From positions 1-9,075 of the forward strand of contig CAYJIL010000091.1 of the NCBI GenBank assembly GCA_964370235.1: a stretch of DNA of 9,075 nucleotides, given 5' to 3'. This document shows positions 1-7,150 of the stretch, in pieces. Source of the DNA: CAYJIL01 sp964370235 (GTDB lineage Bacteria > Bacteroidota > Bacteroidia > Bacteroidales > Rikenellaceae). The notes below the pieces were generated by a model. That model saw only the letters and a list, made by a program, of their open reading frames with translations. It ran no database searches and was not told where the DNA came from. A program made the position numbers and the translations under genes. Every line of letters starts with the position of its first letter. The first letter of the stretch is position 1.

Positions 1-53
1 ATTCCAAAGTTAACAATTAGTTATTTTAGCACCAAACAATACTGCATAATCAC

Positions 54-94
54 AAAAAACAGCCTTGCAACAATATAGAATTGAAGCAAGGCTG
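54..94 (-). terminator. Intrinsic terminator of the GH65-GH97 operon
   Basis: A perfect 9-bp inverted repeat pairs positions 60-68 with 86-94 (CAGCCTTGC / GCAAGGCTG). An AA/AA internal loop follows, then a further 4-bp stem (71-74 with 80-83) capped by 5 nt. On the minus-strand transcript the hairpin is followed directly by six U (positions 59-54). There is no T-run on the plus-strand side, so it terminates leftward transcription only. It lies 26 bp beyond the GH97 stop and marks the end of the operon. Confidence 0.85.
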
Positions 95-120
95 CATTGA
101 TATAACAGGGTAGTAATAAA

Positions 121-2229
121 TTAATTTATTGGAGTAATGCTAATAGCTAGTCCTCCACCTGCTGCTACTTTGGTTTTGATGCTAGACTTATTAGTTACTT
201 TCATCTCGCTAATAGTGTAGCTCTTAGGGTTATTTTGCCAGTGTGCATCTTTGCCATCGGCATAAATTACCGCTTTGTATTTAACACCTTGTGGCAAGAA
301 GCTAAGGTCGATATTTACATCGCGTGGGTTCTCGTCAGTAATCGAACCAATATACCACTCGTTCTTACCCTTTGCCTTGCGGGCAATAGTAATGTAGTCT
401 CCCGGTTCTGCCTCAAGAATATTTGTTTGATCCCAATCTATTGCAACATCTTTGATGAACTGAAAAGCATCGGGATATTTTTTATAGTTCTCGATTAGGT
501 CGGCTGCCATTTGCAGTGGGCTATACATGGTTACGTATAGTGCTAACTGCTTTACTAGCGTTGTGCTTAGTTGTGCCTTATTGTCGCCATATACCGAAAG
601 ATCGCCTTCGAAAATACCCGGTGTATAGTCCATAGGACCACCCATTAGACGTGTAAACGGAAGAATGGTTGTGTGGTCGGGGCTATTGCCATTAAACGAC
701 TCAAACTCGGTTCCTCGTGCCGACTCTTGTGCAATCCAGTTAGGATATGTACGACACATTCCCGTAGGACGAACAGCCTCGTGTGAGTTAACCATAATTT
801 TGTATTCTGCCGCACGCTCTGCAACATAGTTATAGTGGTTAACCATCCACTGCCCATCGTGGTACTCGCTTCGTGGTATAATACGCCCTACATAGCCTGT
901 TTTAACAGCGTTATATCCGTTGTCGACCATAAATTTAAAGGCATCTTCCATTTGTCGCTCATAATCAACCACCGAAGAGGTTGTCTCGTGGTGCATCATA
1001 ATCTTTACGCCCTTTGATTTTGCGTAGCGACTTAGCTCCTTAACATCAAAATCGGGATAAGACTCCGTAAAGCTATATATCTTCTCTTTAATGAAAGCGT
1101 GGTTGTCTTCCCAACCGTGGTTCCAACCCTCTACCAAAACAGCATCGAAACCATGCTCAGCAGCAAAATCGATGTACTCTTTTACGTGTGCCGTGTTTGC
1201 ACCGTGGCTATTGTGTGGCTTTAGCTTTGTGTAGTCTGTCTTACCAATGTGAATATCACGTGCATCGGTATATGACCATTTAGAGCCACCGCCTACAAAA
1301 TACTCCCACCATACACCAATATATTTAGTTGGCTTAATCCACGAAGTATCTTCGAGCTTTGTAGGCTCGTTAAGATTAAGAATTAGGCGAGACGATAGAA
1401 TATCACGTGCATCATCGCTCACAACTACCGTTCTCCACGGTGTAACGCTAGAGGTTTGTATAAAGCCTCGGTTACCATTGCGGTCGGGAGTAAGGTGAGC
1501 CGAAAGAATAAAGTTCTCATCGTCAAGATCGAGCGCCATAGCAGGATAATTTACCAAGGCAGCCTCGTGAATGTTGATGTATATTCCATCGTTTGACTTT
1601 AGCATTAGCGGTGTTTGCACAGCCAATGTTGGTGTTGGAGCCATAGCTGCTAGCGACTGCTGGCGAGCGGTTGGCATAAGCGAGTCGATTTGCGATAGCT
1701 GAGACGTAGTAGTTGGGTACTCGTTAGTATCGTAATCGCCCGGCAGCCAAAACGCCTTGTAGTCTTTGCCTAGCTTAAACTCTGTTTTTTCGTCTTGAAT
1801 AGTAAAGTGACCCAAATTCTCTTGAACAGGGAACTCATATCTGAATCCTACTCCATCGTCGAATACACGCACACGAATATTTAACTTGTAATTCGTCTTT
1901 GCCTGCACCATCGATATAAGCATTTCGTTGTGCACGTCTGTAATTGTAGCCTCCTCGCCCCACACTGGGTTCCAGCTCTCATTTACCGAATCGTACTCTA
2001 CGCTTGTCACCTCAAACGATTGGCTATAATCAATATCACGGCTTAGCACAAAACCTAGCGCCGAATTATCAATTACCTTTTTGCCCTTGTACTCTAGCTC
2101 ATAGGCAGGAGCACCTTTTTCGCTCATCGTAAAATCGAAAACCAACTCTTTGTTTGGCGATTTAAGCTCTTGAGCCTGAATAGTTGTTGAAAATAGCAAT
2201 GCAGATGCTATTATAAAAAATTGTTTCAT
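121..2229 (-). CDS. susB: Periplasmic GH97 alpha-glucosidase, SusB-like inverting type
   Basis: Calcium-dependent exo-alpha-glucosidase of glycoside hydrolase family 97, which releases glucose from non-reducing ends of alpha-gluco-oligosaccharides in the periplasm. At 702 aa it is slightly shorter than B. thetaiotaomicron SusB (738 aa). Residues 1-19 form a signal peptide (IQA then Q) with no lipobox. An N-terminal beta-sandwich runs to about residue 290, then a (beta/alpha)8 barrel to about 590 and a C-terminal beta domain. The known SusB residues all align at a constant offset of 24: E170, E415 (HHET), E484 (SHEA), E502 (QESARG) and E508 (GTEFES). The VKTGYVG motif at 442-448 has Gly where retaining GH97 alpha-galactosidases carry the Asp nucleophile, which points to an inverting alpha-glucosidase. 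The ATG directly follows the TAG stop of the GH65 gene, so the two are one operon, closed by the terminator at 54-94. The family is certain. The preferred linkage is not visible, and the symbol is given by similarity only. Confidence 0.96.
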   Translation of the reverse strand: MKQFFIIASALLFSTTIQAQELKSPNKELVFDFTMSEKGAPAYELEYKGKKVIDNSALGFVLSRDIDYSQSFEVTSVEYDSVNESWNPVWGEEATITDVHNEMLISMVQAKTNYKLNIRVRVFDDGVGFRYEFPVQENLGHFTIQDEKTEFKLGKDYKAFWLPGDYDTNEYPTTTSQLSQIDSLMPTARQQSLAAMAPTPTLAVQTPLMLKSNDGIYINIHEAALVNYPAMALDLDDENFILSAHLTPDRNGNRGFIQTSSVTPWRTVVVSDDARDILSSRLILNLNEPTKLEDTSWIKPTKYIGVWWEYFVGGGSKWSYTDARDIHIGKTDYTKLKPHNSHGANTAHVKEYIDFAAEHGFDAVLVEGWNHGWEDNHAFIKEKIYSFTESYPDFDVKELSRYAKSKGVKIMMHHETTSSVVDYERQMEDAFKFMVDNGYNAVKTGYVGRIIPRSEYHDGQWMVNHYNYVAERAAEYKIMVNSHEAVRPTGMCRTYPNWIAQESARGTEFESFNGNSPDHTTILPFTRLMGGPMDYTPGIFEGDLSVYGDNKAQLSTTLVKQLALYVTMYSPLQMAADLIENYKKYPDAFQFIKDVAIDWDQTNILEAEPGDYITIARKAKGKNEWYIGSITDENPRDVNIDLSFLPQGVKYKAVIYADGKDAHWQNNPKSYTISEMKVTNKSSIKTKVAAGGGLAISITPIN

Positions 2230-4248
2230 CTATTTGTTTATTATATATGTTTTTTTGTTTGCTCCCACTCCTTTGATAGTAAGCGACTTCCACTCCTTTG
2301 GCAGTAGTGTTTCACGCTGCTCTATACCCTTTTCGGTAAAGTGTAGGCCACCAAAGCCCGACAATACAGCTTGTAGCATGCCACCTGCACCTGTTGCAAA
2401 GTATGGATTGTTAGAGAATGCCGACTCTGACAGCACCCCAAACGGTGGACGTCTGTTTGGCATATAACTCTTTTTGAATAGCTCATATGCTTTTTGACCA
2501 TCGCCCAAGCGACAATATAGTATAGCAAGAATAGAGTTACCCATAGCAGGGCCATCCTCGTGTATCTTTGGCTCGTAATAGTTAAGATCTTTTTTAACCT
2601 GAGCAGGATCGGTCACTAGCTCAAGAGGGAATGCCAATAGGTTAACATCGGCTTGCTTAATAATAGCTCCATCATACTTTGAGTGCTCTTTGGTAACACC
2701 ATCTGCCATATAGTGTAACTTGATTCCCTTTGCTACCTTAGCCCAATTGGGGTTAGGCTCTATGCCCAGCTCATTTGCAGCAGCAACTGCATTCTCTAGG
2801 GCAATCTTAGCCGAACCATTTGTGAATGCGTTGTCGTCGACATTTGGCGCAAACTCGTTAGCACCAATTACATTAAGAATTGAGTAGCTACCATCGCTAT
2901 TCTTTGTCGAGCGTGACACCCAAAAATCGGCTACATTCTTTATTACGTTGTAACCTTCGTCTTGTAGCCACTTCTTATCACGCACTACACGGTAGTAGTT
3001 CCAAAATGCAATACCAATATCGGCTGTAATGTGGTGCTCAAAAGTACCAGTTAGGCACCATGTAGGTGTAGCCTCTTCGCCACTATCGTCAGACTCCCAA
3101 GGGTACATTGCACCTTGGTAACCAAACATTTCGGCACGCTGAAGAGCTTTATCTAGTCTATCGGTGCGGTAATCTACAAACGATTTTGCAATTCCACTAT
3201 TTAGCATTAACATTGGAGGGTACATCCATATTTCGGTATCCCAAAATATGTGACCATTATAGCCCGTCACCGTAGATAGTCCCATTGGTGCAACGCTTAG
3301 GCGAGATTTCTCTCTACCAAACGAGTATAGGTTATAAAGAGCTAGGCGCACGTCTAGTTGATCTTGGTCGTTACCCTCAATCACAATATCGCCCTGCCAT
3401 AGCTCGTCCCACTCAGAAACGTGCCCTGCAACTATGTCTGCCAACTTTAGACGAAGTGCATAAACTGTCATGCGCTCTGCCTCTGATGCTGGATCTACAA
3501 AATCACGTGTCGATGTGTTTGAGCCCACTAGTGCAAACTTAAAACTATTGTTTGCCGTTAGCTCTTGTGTAAAGCTAATTGAACTGTTGTTAATATCGCT
3601 GTAAGTGCTAAGCTGCTTATCGTCAAACAAAAATGCCGAACACGTTGCCACCTCATGCATACCTGTGCGAGTGGTTGCTGTTGATGTGCACACTGGCATT
3701 ATGTTTTCGGCATCACGAAGTACCTCGTATCTACTAACGCCATTCTTTAGCTCCTCGGGGAATGATGTGCGGTTAGTTACCGATAGAGTTACATCTTTTA
3801 GCGGAGTAACATCTACTACAATTACTCCCATATATGGCAAATGGCGAAGTGCCATTATAGAGTAATCGACACGTACTTTGTCTTTGTAGTTAAACGAGGT
3901 TTTAAGGTATGCCTCTTTCATGTTTAGAGTCTGGTTCCACCCCGTGATATTATCGTTGGTTAGGCTCTCGCCATCTACTGTTATATCTAGGTTGGTGAAG
4001 ATAGGCCCTCTAACTACTCGGCTAACACCTCCAATATATTCTTTATCATAAACACCGTTTAGCACAATGTCAGACACATTAAAAAGTGATTTACCACTAA
4101 CCATGCCTATACGGCCATTTGCTAAGGTAACACCATTGTAGTTCTCTTTAGAAGATGTGCTTATCTCCCATCCTTTGGACTGTGCTGTTGCGATTCCTAC
4201 CGAGAAACACAAAGCCACGATTAGAAGTAATTTTTTCACTTTGAACAC
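2230..4248 (-). CDS. Periplasmic GH65 glycosidase, predicted alpha-glucoside hydrolase (kojibiose-hydrolase-like)
   Basis: Glycoside hydrolase family 65 enzyme, 672 aa, with a signal peptide ending in ATA then Q at residues 20-23. A beta-sandwich fills roughly residues 25-270 and an (alpha/alpha)6 barrel follows. Family motifs are GYNGHIFWDTEIW (329-341), ANEF with the general acid E465, DDNAFTN (471-477) and KQADV (531-535). GH65 contains phosphorylases and hydrolases. Hydrolases such as the F. johnsoniae kojibiose hydrolase (E472/E616) and human PGGHG (E430/E574) carry a second Glu as base about 144 residues after the acid. Here E608 in LSESAF lies 143 residues after E465, which supports hydrolysis. 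The reading frame opens with GTG at 4248, and a stop lies upstream at 4258-4260. A second GTG at 4239 would give MKKLLLIVALC, a more typical signal peptide, and may be the true start. It is the first gene of the GH65-GH97 operon, downstream of the promoter at 4273-4300. The substrate (kojibiose, nigerose, trehalose or similar) cannot be read from the sequence. Confidence 0.94.
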   Translation of the reverse strand: MFKVKKLLLIVALCFSVGIATAQSKGWEISTSSKENYNGVTLANGRIGMVSGKSLFNVSDIVLNGVYDKEYIGGVSRVVRGPIFTNLDITVDGESLTNDNITGWNQTLNMKEAYLKTSFNYKDKVRVDYSIMALRHLPYMGVIVVDVTPLKDVTLSVTNRTSFPEELKNGVSRYEVLRDAENIMPVCTSTATTRTGMHEVATCSAFLFDDKQLSTYSDINNSSISFTQELTANNSFKFALVGSNTSTRDFVDPASEAERMTVYALRLKLADIVAGHVSEWDELWQGDIVIEGNDQDQLDVRLALYNLYSFGREKSRLSVAPMGLSTVTGYNGHIFWDTEIWMYPPMLMLNSGIAKSFVDYRTDRLDKALQRAEMFGYQGAMYPWESDDSGEEATPTWCLTGTFEHHITADIGIAFWNYYRVVRDKKWLQDEGYNVIKNVADFWVSRSTKNSDGSYSILNVIGANEFAPNVDDNAFTNGSAKIALENAVAAANELGIEPNPNWAKVAKGIKLHYMADGVTKEHSKYDGAIIKQADVNLLAFPLELVTDPAQVKKDLNYYEPKIHEDGPAMGNSILAILYCRLGDGQKAYELFKKSYMPNRRPPFGVLSESAFSNNPYFATGAGGMLQAVLSGFGGLHFTEKGIEQRETLLPKEWKSLTIKGVGANKKTYIINK

Positions 4249-4272
4249 TTTTAGTTGTTAGTAATTATAGTT

Positions 4273-4300
4273 CAAAGATAGTGGTTAAAATTACTACAAA
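4273..4300 (-). promoter_or_regulatory. Candidate Bacteroides-type promoter of the GH65-GH97 operon
   Basis: On the minus strand TATCTTTG (4280-4273) is an exact match to the Bacteroidota -7 element TAnnTTTG. TTTG at 4300-4297 could serve as the -33 element, but the 16-nt gap is shorter than the usual roughly 19-20. A short gap fits a weak promoter that needs an activator, in keeping with the adjacent SusR-like gene. Predicted transcription would start near 4267, giving a leader of about 20-30 nt. Confidence 0.58.
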
Positions 4301-4333
4301 ATTTTACACAAAAAAAATACAGATTACTACAAA
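4290..4333. repeat. Two identical 11-bp direct repeats upstream of the GH65 gene, candidate operator
   Basis: ATTACTACAAA occurs at 4290-4300 and again at 4323-4333, start to start 33 bp apart, or about three helical turns. On the transcribed (minus) strand the repeat reads TTTGTAGTAAT, and the promoter-proximal copy overlaps the candidate -33 TTTG. Direct repeats on one DNA face just upstream of a promoter are typical activator sites. The SusR-like protein encoded next door is the obvious candidate to bind here. The repeats are seen; the binding is inference. Confidence 0.5.
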
Positions 4334-4372
4334 GACTATAATCCTAATAATACGACACTTACCACGGTATTG

Positions 4373-4396
4373 ATATCATAAAAATATAGATGATAT
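4373..4396. repeat. AT-rich 7-bp inverted repeat between the SusR-like and GH65 genes
   Basis: ATATCAT at 4373-4379 is the exact inverse complement of ATGATAT at 4390-4396, with a 10-nt loop. It sits just after the SusR-like stop codon. No T-run follows on the minus strand, so it does not look like an intrinsic terminator. It could be a weak RNA hairpin, a protein site or chance in AT-rich DNA. Confidence 0.3.
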
Positions 4397-4406
4397 ATAG
4401 ACTAAA

Positions 4407-6008
4407 TTACTTAATTATTCGCATTATTACATCGTCAAACTCTTCGTCCTTTATGATGCATCGGCTCTTTACTTTTGCCTTATAGCTATAAACCGTATTT
4501 ACCGATATATTAAGAAACTGGGCTACCTTGTCGCTCTCTTTTACACCTAGCCTTATGATTGCCACTATTCTCATTTCGGTATTAAGCCTATCGCTAACAT
4601 CGACCCTGAATTCGGGCAAAAATAGCGAATTATATTGCTCTATAAAGTCGGGGAATAGTATAAAGAATGCCCTATCAAACGATAACAAAAGGTGCTGTCG
4701 CTCCTCTTTAACAATATTCTCGACACCAATCCCACGCAAAATAGAACTACTATTGTTTTGGCGAAGCTTGTTTACAATATTCAATATCACTCGCTCCATA
4801 TTAGAGAGGTATTGCGAATTTGAGTTTAGCGACTCAAGTATATATGTATTTTTTATTCGCCCCTGCTCTTTGAGCTGGGAGTTAACACTGTTCAGTAGCT
4901 CGTTCACACTATTAAGCTCGTTTGTCTTTAGCTCTAGCGAGCTTTTGGCTTGATTGATAGCGCTGTTTTTTCGGTATAGGGTATAAATGAGCACAGCCAA
5001 CAAAATAGCAAGAATCACAACAAGTAGCAGATATTTTACTAACACATCGTTCTGTTTTTCGATAATTGTTAGGTGGCTTTTTTCGATAATAGGGAGTATA
5101 TTATTAATTTGCAGCAATCTGTGTTTGGCATTATAGAAATTTGCCTCATCTAGCGAAGAGTGTATATATTTTATTGCCTTGTTAATATCGCCTTGTGCAT
5201 ACAGAACTTTTGCTAAATCTCGTTTTGCTGTGGTTTCCATAACAGACAAGCGCGTATCGATTATTGCCGATTTTGCCCAACTCTCAATTGCAAGAATTGT
5301 ATCACCACTCATGAGAGCTAAATTCGCCAAATTTGCACAATTAATTGCATACTCGTGTTCGTCTATGGGTGTTATTGCAACCAGTTCTTTGTATTTAGCG
5401 AGCTGCTGCTCTAGTGGCTCTTCTTTGCTTTTTGCTGCCAACATAGCTTGATGCTCATAGCTATCGAGCGGGGTGAACATAATTGCCGAATCTAGATACA
5501 TGGCAGATATGTCGTTGTAGGTATCGCTAAAAAATTCGGAGTTATGGTACTGCCCCAAATCGGAATATAGACGAGATGCATTTATGTAGAAATCGGCTCT
5601 CACAAGCGAATCGCCTACCAAACTATTGGTAGTGTCGATTATGTCGATTCCCTCTTTAAAAAAGCCCGATGATAGCAGCGAAAAAAGAAGATTGCTGCGT
5701 GCCTCCAAAATTAAGTTTGCATCGCCTACTCTATTTGCTATCTGGAGTGCCTTGTTTGCATATACATAGGCCGAATCATACTGAAACGAACGATACAAGC
5801 CATATATCTGCCTATTCAAGCCATAATCAATGTCGATTTTATCATCTTTTTTGAGTGTCTCGATAAACTGCTTTCGTTGCTCGATATACTCGGGCGCTCG
5901 CTCTATTTCGTGGTCAAGAACCATAAAAAGAGAGTCGTTGTTGTTTTGAGCACACAACAAACCACTAACAGATATGAATAGTATTGTTAATATATTTTTT
6001 AACATCAT
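4407..6008 (-). CDS. SusR-like membrane-spanning transcriptional regulator (TPR sensor, DUF6377/HTH)
   Basis: One-polypeptide sensor-regulator of 533 aa, close in length and layout to the SusR regulators of Bacteroides starch and dextran loci. A signal peptide (about residues 1-20, LCA then Q) leads into a periplasmic helical-repeat region with TPR-like units near 62-125, 219-254 and 260-301. One membrane helix spans about 325-346. A coiled coil follows (about 348-385), then a cytoplasmic DUF6377-type region with the LFPDFIEQYNSL segment (451-462). A C-terminal helix-turn-helix lies in LGVKESDKVAQFLNISVNTV and the residues after it (487-516). By analogy, oligosaccharide binding outside activates DNA binding inside. 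The likely target is the GH65-GH97 promoter 158 bp downstream on the same strand. The frame starts ATG ATG (6008 or 6005), and either is possible. No intrinsic terminator follows, so some readthrough into the GH65 gene is possible. The class is well supported; the inducer is unknown. Confidence 0.88.
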   Translation of the reverse strand: MMLKNILTILFISVSGLLCAQNNNDSLFMVLDHEIERAPEYIEQRKQFIETLKKDDKIDIDYGLNRQIYGLYRSFQYDSAYVYANKALQIANRVGDANLILEARSNLLFSLLSSGFFKEGIDIIDTTNSLVGDSLVRADFYINASRLYSDLGQYHNSEFFSDTYNDISAMYLDSAIMFTPLDSYEHQAMLAAKSKEEPLEQQLAKYKELVAITPIDEHEYAINCANLANLALMSGDTILAIESWAKSAIIDTRLSVMETTAKRDLAKVLYAQGDINKAIKYIHSSLDEANFYNAKHRLLQINNILPIIEKSHLTIIEKQNDVLVKYLLLVVILAILLAVLIYTLYRKNSAINQAKSSLELKTNELNSVNELLNSVNSQLKEQGRIKNTYILESLNSNSQYLSNMERVILNIVNKLRQNNSSSILRGIGVENIVKEERQHLLLSFDRAFFILFPDFIEQYNSLFLPEFRVDVSDRLNTEMRIVAIIRLGVKESDKVAQFLNISVNTVYSYKAKVKSRCIIKDEEFDDVIMRIIK

Positions 6009-6108
6009 ATATCGATTTTAACAAATAGCACAAGTTCGGCATAATAGACTAAAGAATATGCTTTTAGCCACACAAAAACACGTTTTTACTATGACAACTC
6101 GTGAATTA

Positions 6109-6116
6109 CAAAAGTA
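6109..6116 (-). promoter_or_regulatory. Possible -7 element of the SusR-like gene
   Basis: TACTTTTG on the minus strand matches TAnnTTTG about 100 bp upstream of the SusR-like start. A second match, TAGTTTTG, lies at 6158-6151. Neither has a TTG at the expected -33 distance, so the assignment is tentative. The rest of the 248-bp gap (6009-6256) shows only a weak AT-rich hairpin at 6189-6203 and no terminator for the DUF169 gene. Confidence 0.28.
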
Positions 6117-6256
6117 GTGCTTTTCTATCAATTTATACCCTATTCAAGCACAAAACTACCACACTAGACTCTGCACACAGTTTGTTATATATCTCTCAGA
6201 TATTGAATATAAACCACTCATAGATATAGTGACTACTCTCTTTGCTGTCAACTTTG

Positions 6257-6994
6257 CTAAATTCGCTTTTTTATGGGATCCCAAACAAAGGTGTTAAGAA
6301 AACTTTTATCCATATTAGCAACCATTTGCTCAAATCGTGTGTATGGTGCCGAGAAAGTCATAATTTCGGGCTTTAGGTACCTGCGAGCATGAACATCGAA
6401 CATTCCCAAAACACACTTATCACCGCCCGAGAGCACCTGCTTCATGGCAAAACCAATGGTTGCCTCACACCCACCACCCCAAGGCGATATAACACCATCG
6501 ATGGTTGGGTAATCATAGTATGCTAGCATGTGTAGTGCCGAAATAATATCTGCCGTTGCAAAGAACGTAACTACCTGTGGCATATCATCTTTGGTTAGCA
6601 TATCCCAACGCTTACAAATCAAATATTTCTTCTTTGCATCAACCGGAGGATTACCTTCACACATAGATAAAACAGCCTCTTTGCTTATCTTTGAGCACTC
6701 TATTTTTGTCAAAAAGTTTATAAGGTCATCGCTTATCTCACCCGAAATAAACCCCAGTTTTGACGATGCACCCATACACCCCAAATTATCGGCATTAAAC
6801 GCAACAGATGCACCTTTACGCACTTTGAATAGGTGGGTAAGAATACACGTGTATCCATTAGGATTTTCGGCAGGTTTAGCAGGAAACGTTACATCGCCTA
6901 ACTCGTCTGAATAGAAGCATACTACGGGCAATTCGGCATTTGGAAAATACCTAGCCCATAGCTCTATAAAGTTATTTTTAACTATTAAATTCAT
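6257..6994 (-). CDS. DUF169 family protein, function unknown
   Basis: Protein of 245 aa of the DUF169 (COG2043) family, whose biochemical role is not established. There is no signal peptide or membrane helix, so it should be cytoplasmic. Family hallmarks seen are a GCMGASSKLGF block (72-82), a CEGNPP block (112-117), a TADIISALHMLAYYD helix (147-161) and WGGGCEATIGF (172-182). Eight cysteines are present (26, 50, 73, 100, 112, 127, 176, 194). Those at 73, 112 and 176 sit inside the conserved blocks and could form a cofactor or thiol site, which is inference only. The ATG at 6994 follows an A-rich leader and lies about 67 nt below a well-formed promoter (7062-7091). It is transcribed away from the CAP-domain gene and towards the SusR-like gene, with 248 bp between its stop and that gene's start. 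Nothing ties it functionally to either neighbour. Confidence 0.85.
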   Translation of the reverse strand: MNLIVKNNFIELWARYFPNAELPVVCFYSDELGDVTFPAKPAENPNGYTCILTHLFKVRKGASVAFNADNLGCMGASSKLGFISGEISDDLINFLTKIECSKISKEAVLSMCEGNPPVDAKKKYLICKRWDMLTKDDMPQVVTFFATADIISALHMLAYYDYPTIDGVISPWGGGCEATIGFAMKQVLSGGDKCVLGMFDVHARRYLKPEIMTFSAPYTRFEQMVANMDKSFLNTFVWDPIKKRI

Positions 6995-7061
6995 TGTATT
7001 TATTTTATCGCCAACACTATACTGCTATGTACCAAACCGCATAGTTTTAACTTATTTGGCA

Positions 7062-7091
7062 CAAAGATAGTGTTTGCAGAATGATTGTCAA
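7062..7091 (-). promoter_or_regulatory. Bacteroides-type promoter of the DUF169 gene
   Basis: On the minus strand TTG (7091-7089) and TATCTTTG (7069-7062) fit the -33/-7 consensus with a 19-nt gap, the usual spacing. The 8-bp -7 element is identical to the one in front of the GH65 gene. Transcription would start near 7056, giving a leader of about 60 nt before the ATG at 6994. Confidence 0.65.
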
Positions 7092-7121
7092 TTGATTATT
7101 TATAGATTTTTTCTTACATTG
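7092..7121 (+). promoter_or_regulatory. Weak candidate promoter of the CAP-domain gene
   Basis: A TTG at 7092-7094 is followed after 20 nt by TACATTG (7115-7121), a partial match to the -7 element. The TTG shares the palindrome TCAATTGA (7088-7095) with the -33 of the opposing DUF169 promoter, so the two promoters would be back to back. The -7 match is poor, so this is only the best placed candidate. Confidence 0.25.
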
Positions 7122-7150
7122 CGGTAGTATAATATCTAAAGCTTATCGAT

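Noticed and set aside
4310..4318. Run of nine A on the plus strand (U-run on the minus strand) as a terminator of the SusR-like gene.
   Set aside because: No stable hairpin precedes the U-run on the minus strand, and it sits inside the promoter region of the next operon.
4528..4953. A 141-codon open frame on the plus strand opposite the SusR-like gene.
   Set aside because: Ser/Leu-rich antisense shadow of the coiled-coil and DUF6377 region, with no recognisable domain. The opposite frame is clearly the real gene.
6189..6203. ATATCT/AGATAT hairpin downstream of the DUF169 gene as a terminator.
   Set aside because: Six mostly A:T pairs, no U-tract on the minus strand, and no GC-rich stem.
7068..7076. 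TAgtgTTTG as a plus-strand -7 element for the CAP gene.
   Set aside because: The inner spacing is three bases instead of two, and no TTG lies at the expected upstream distance.
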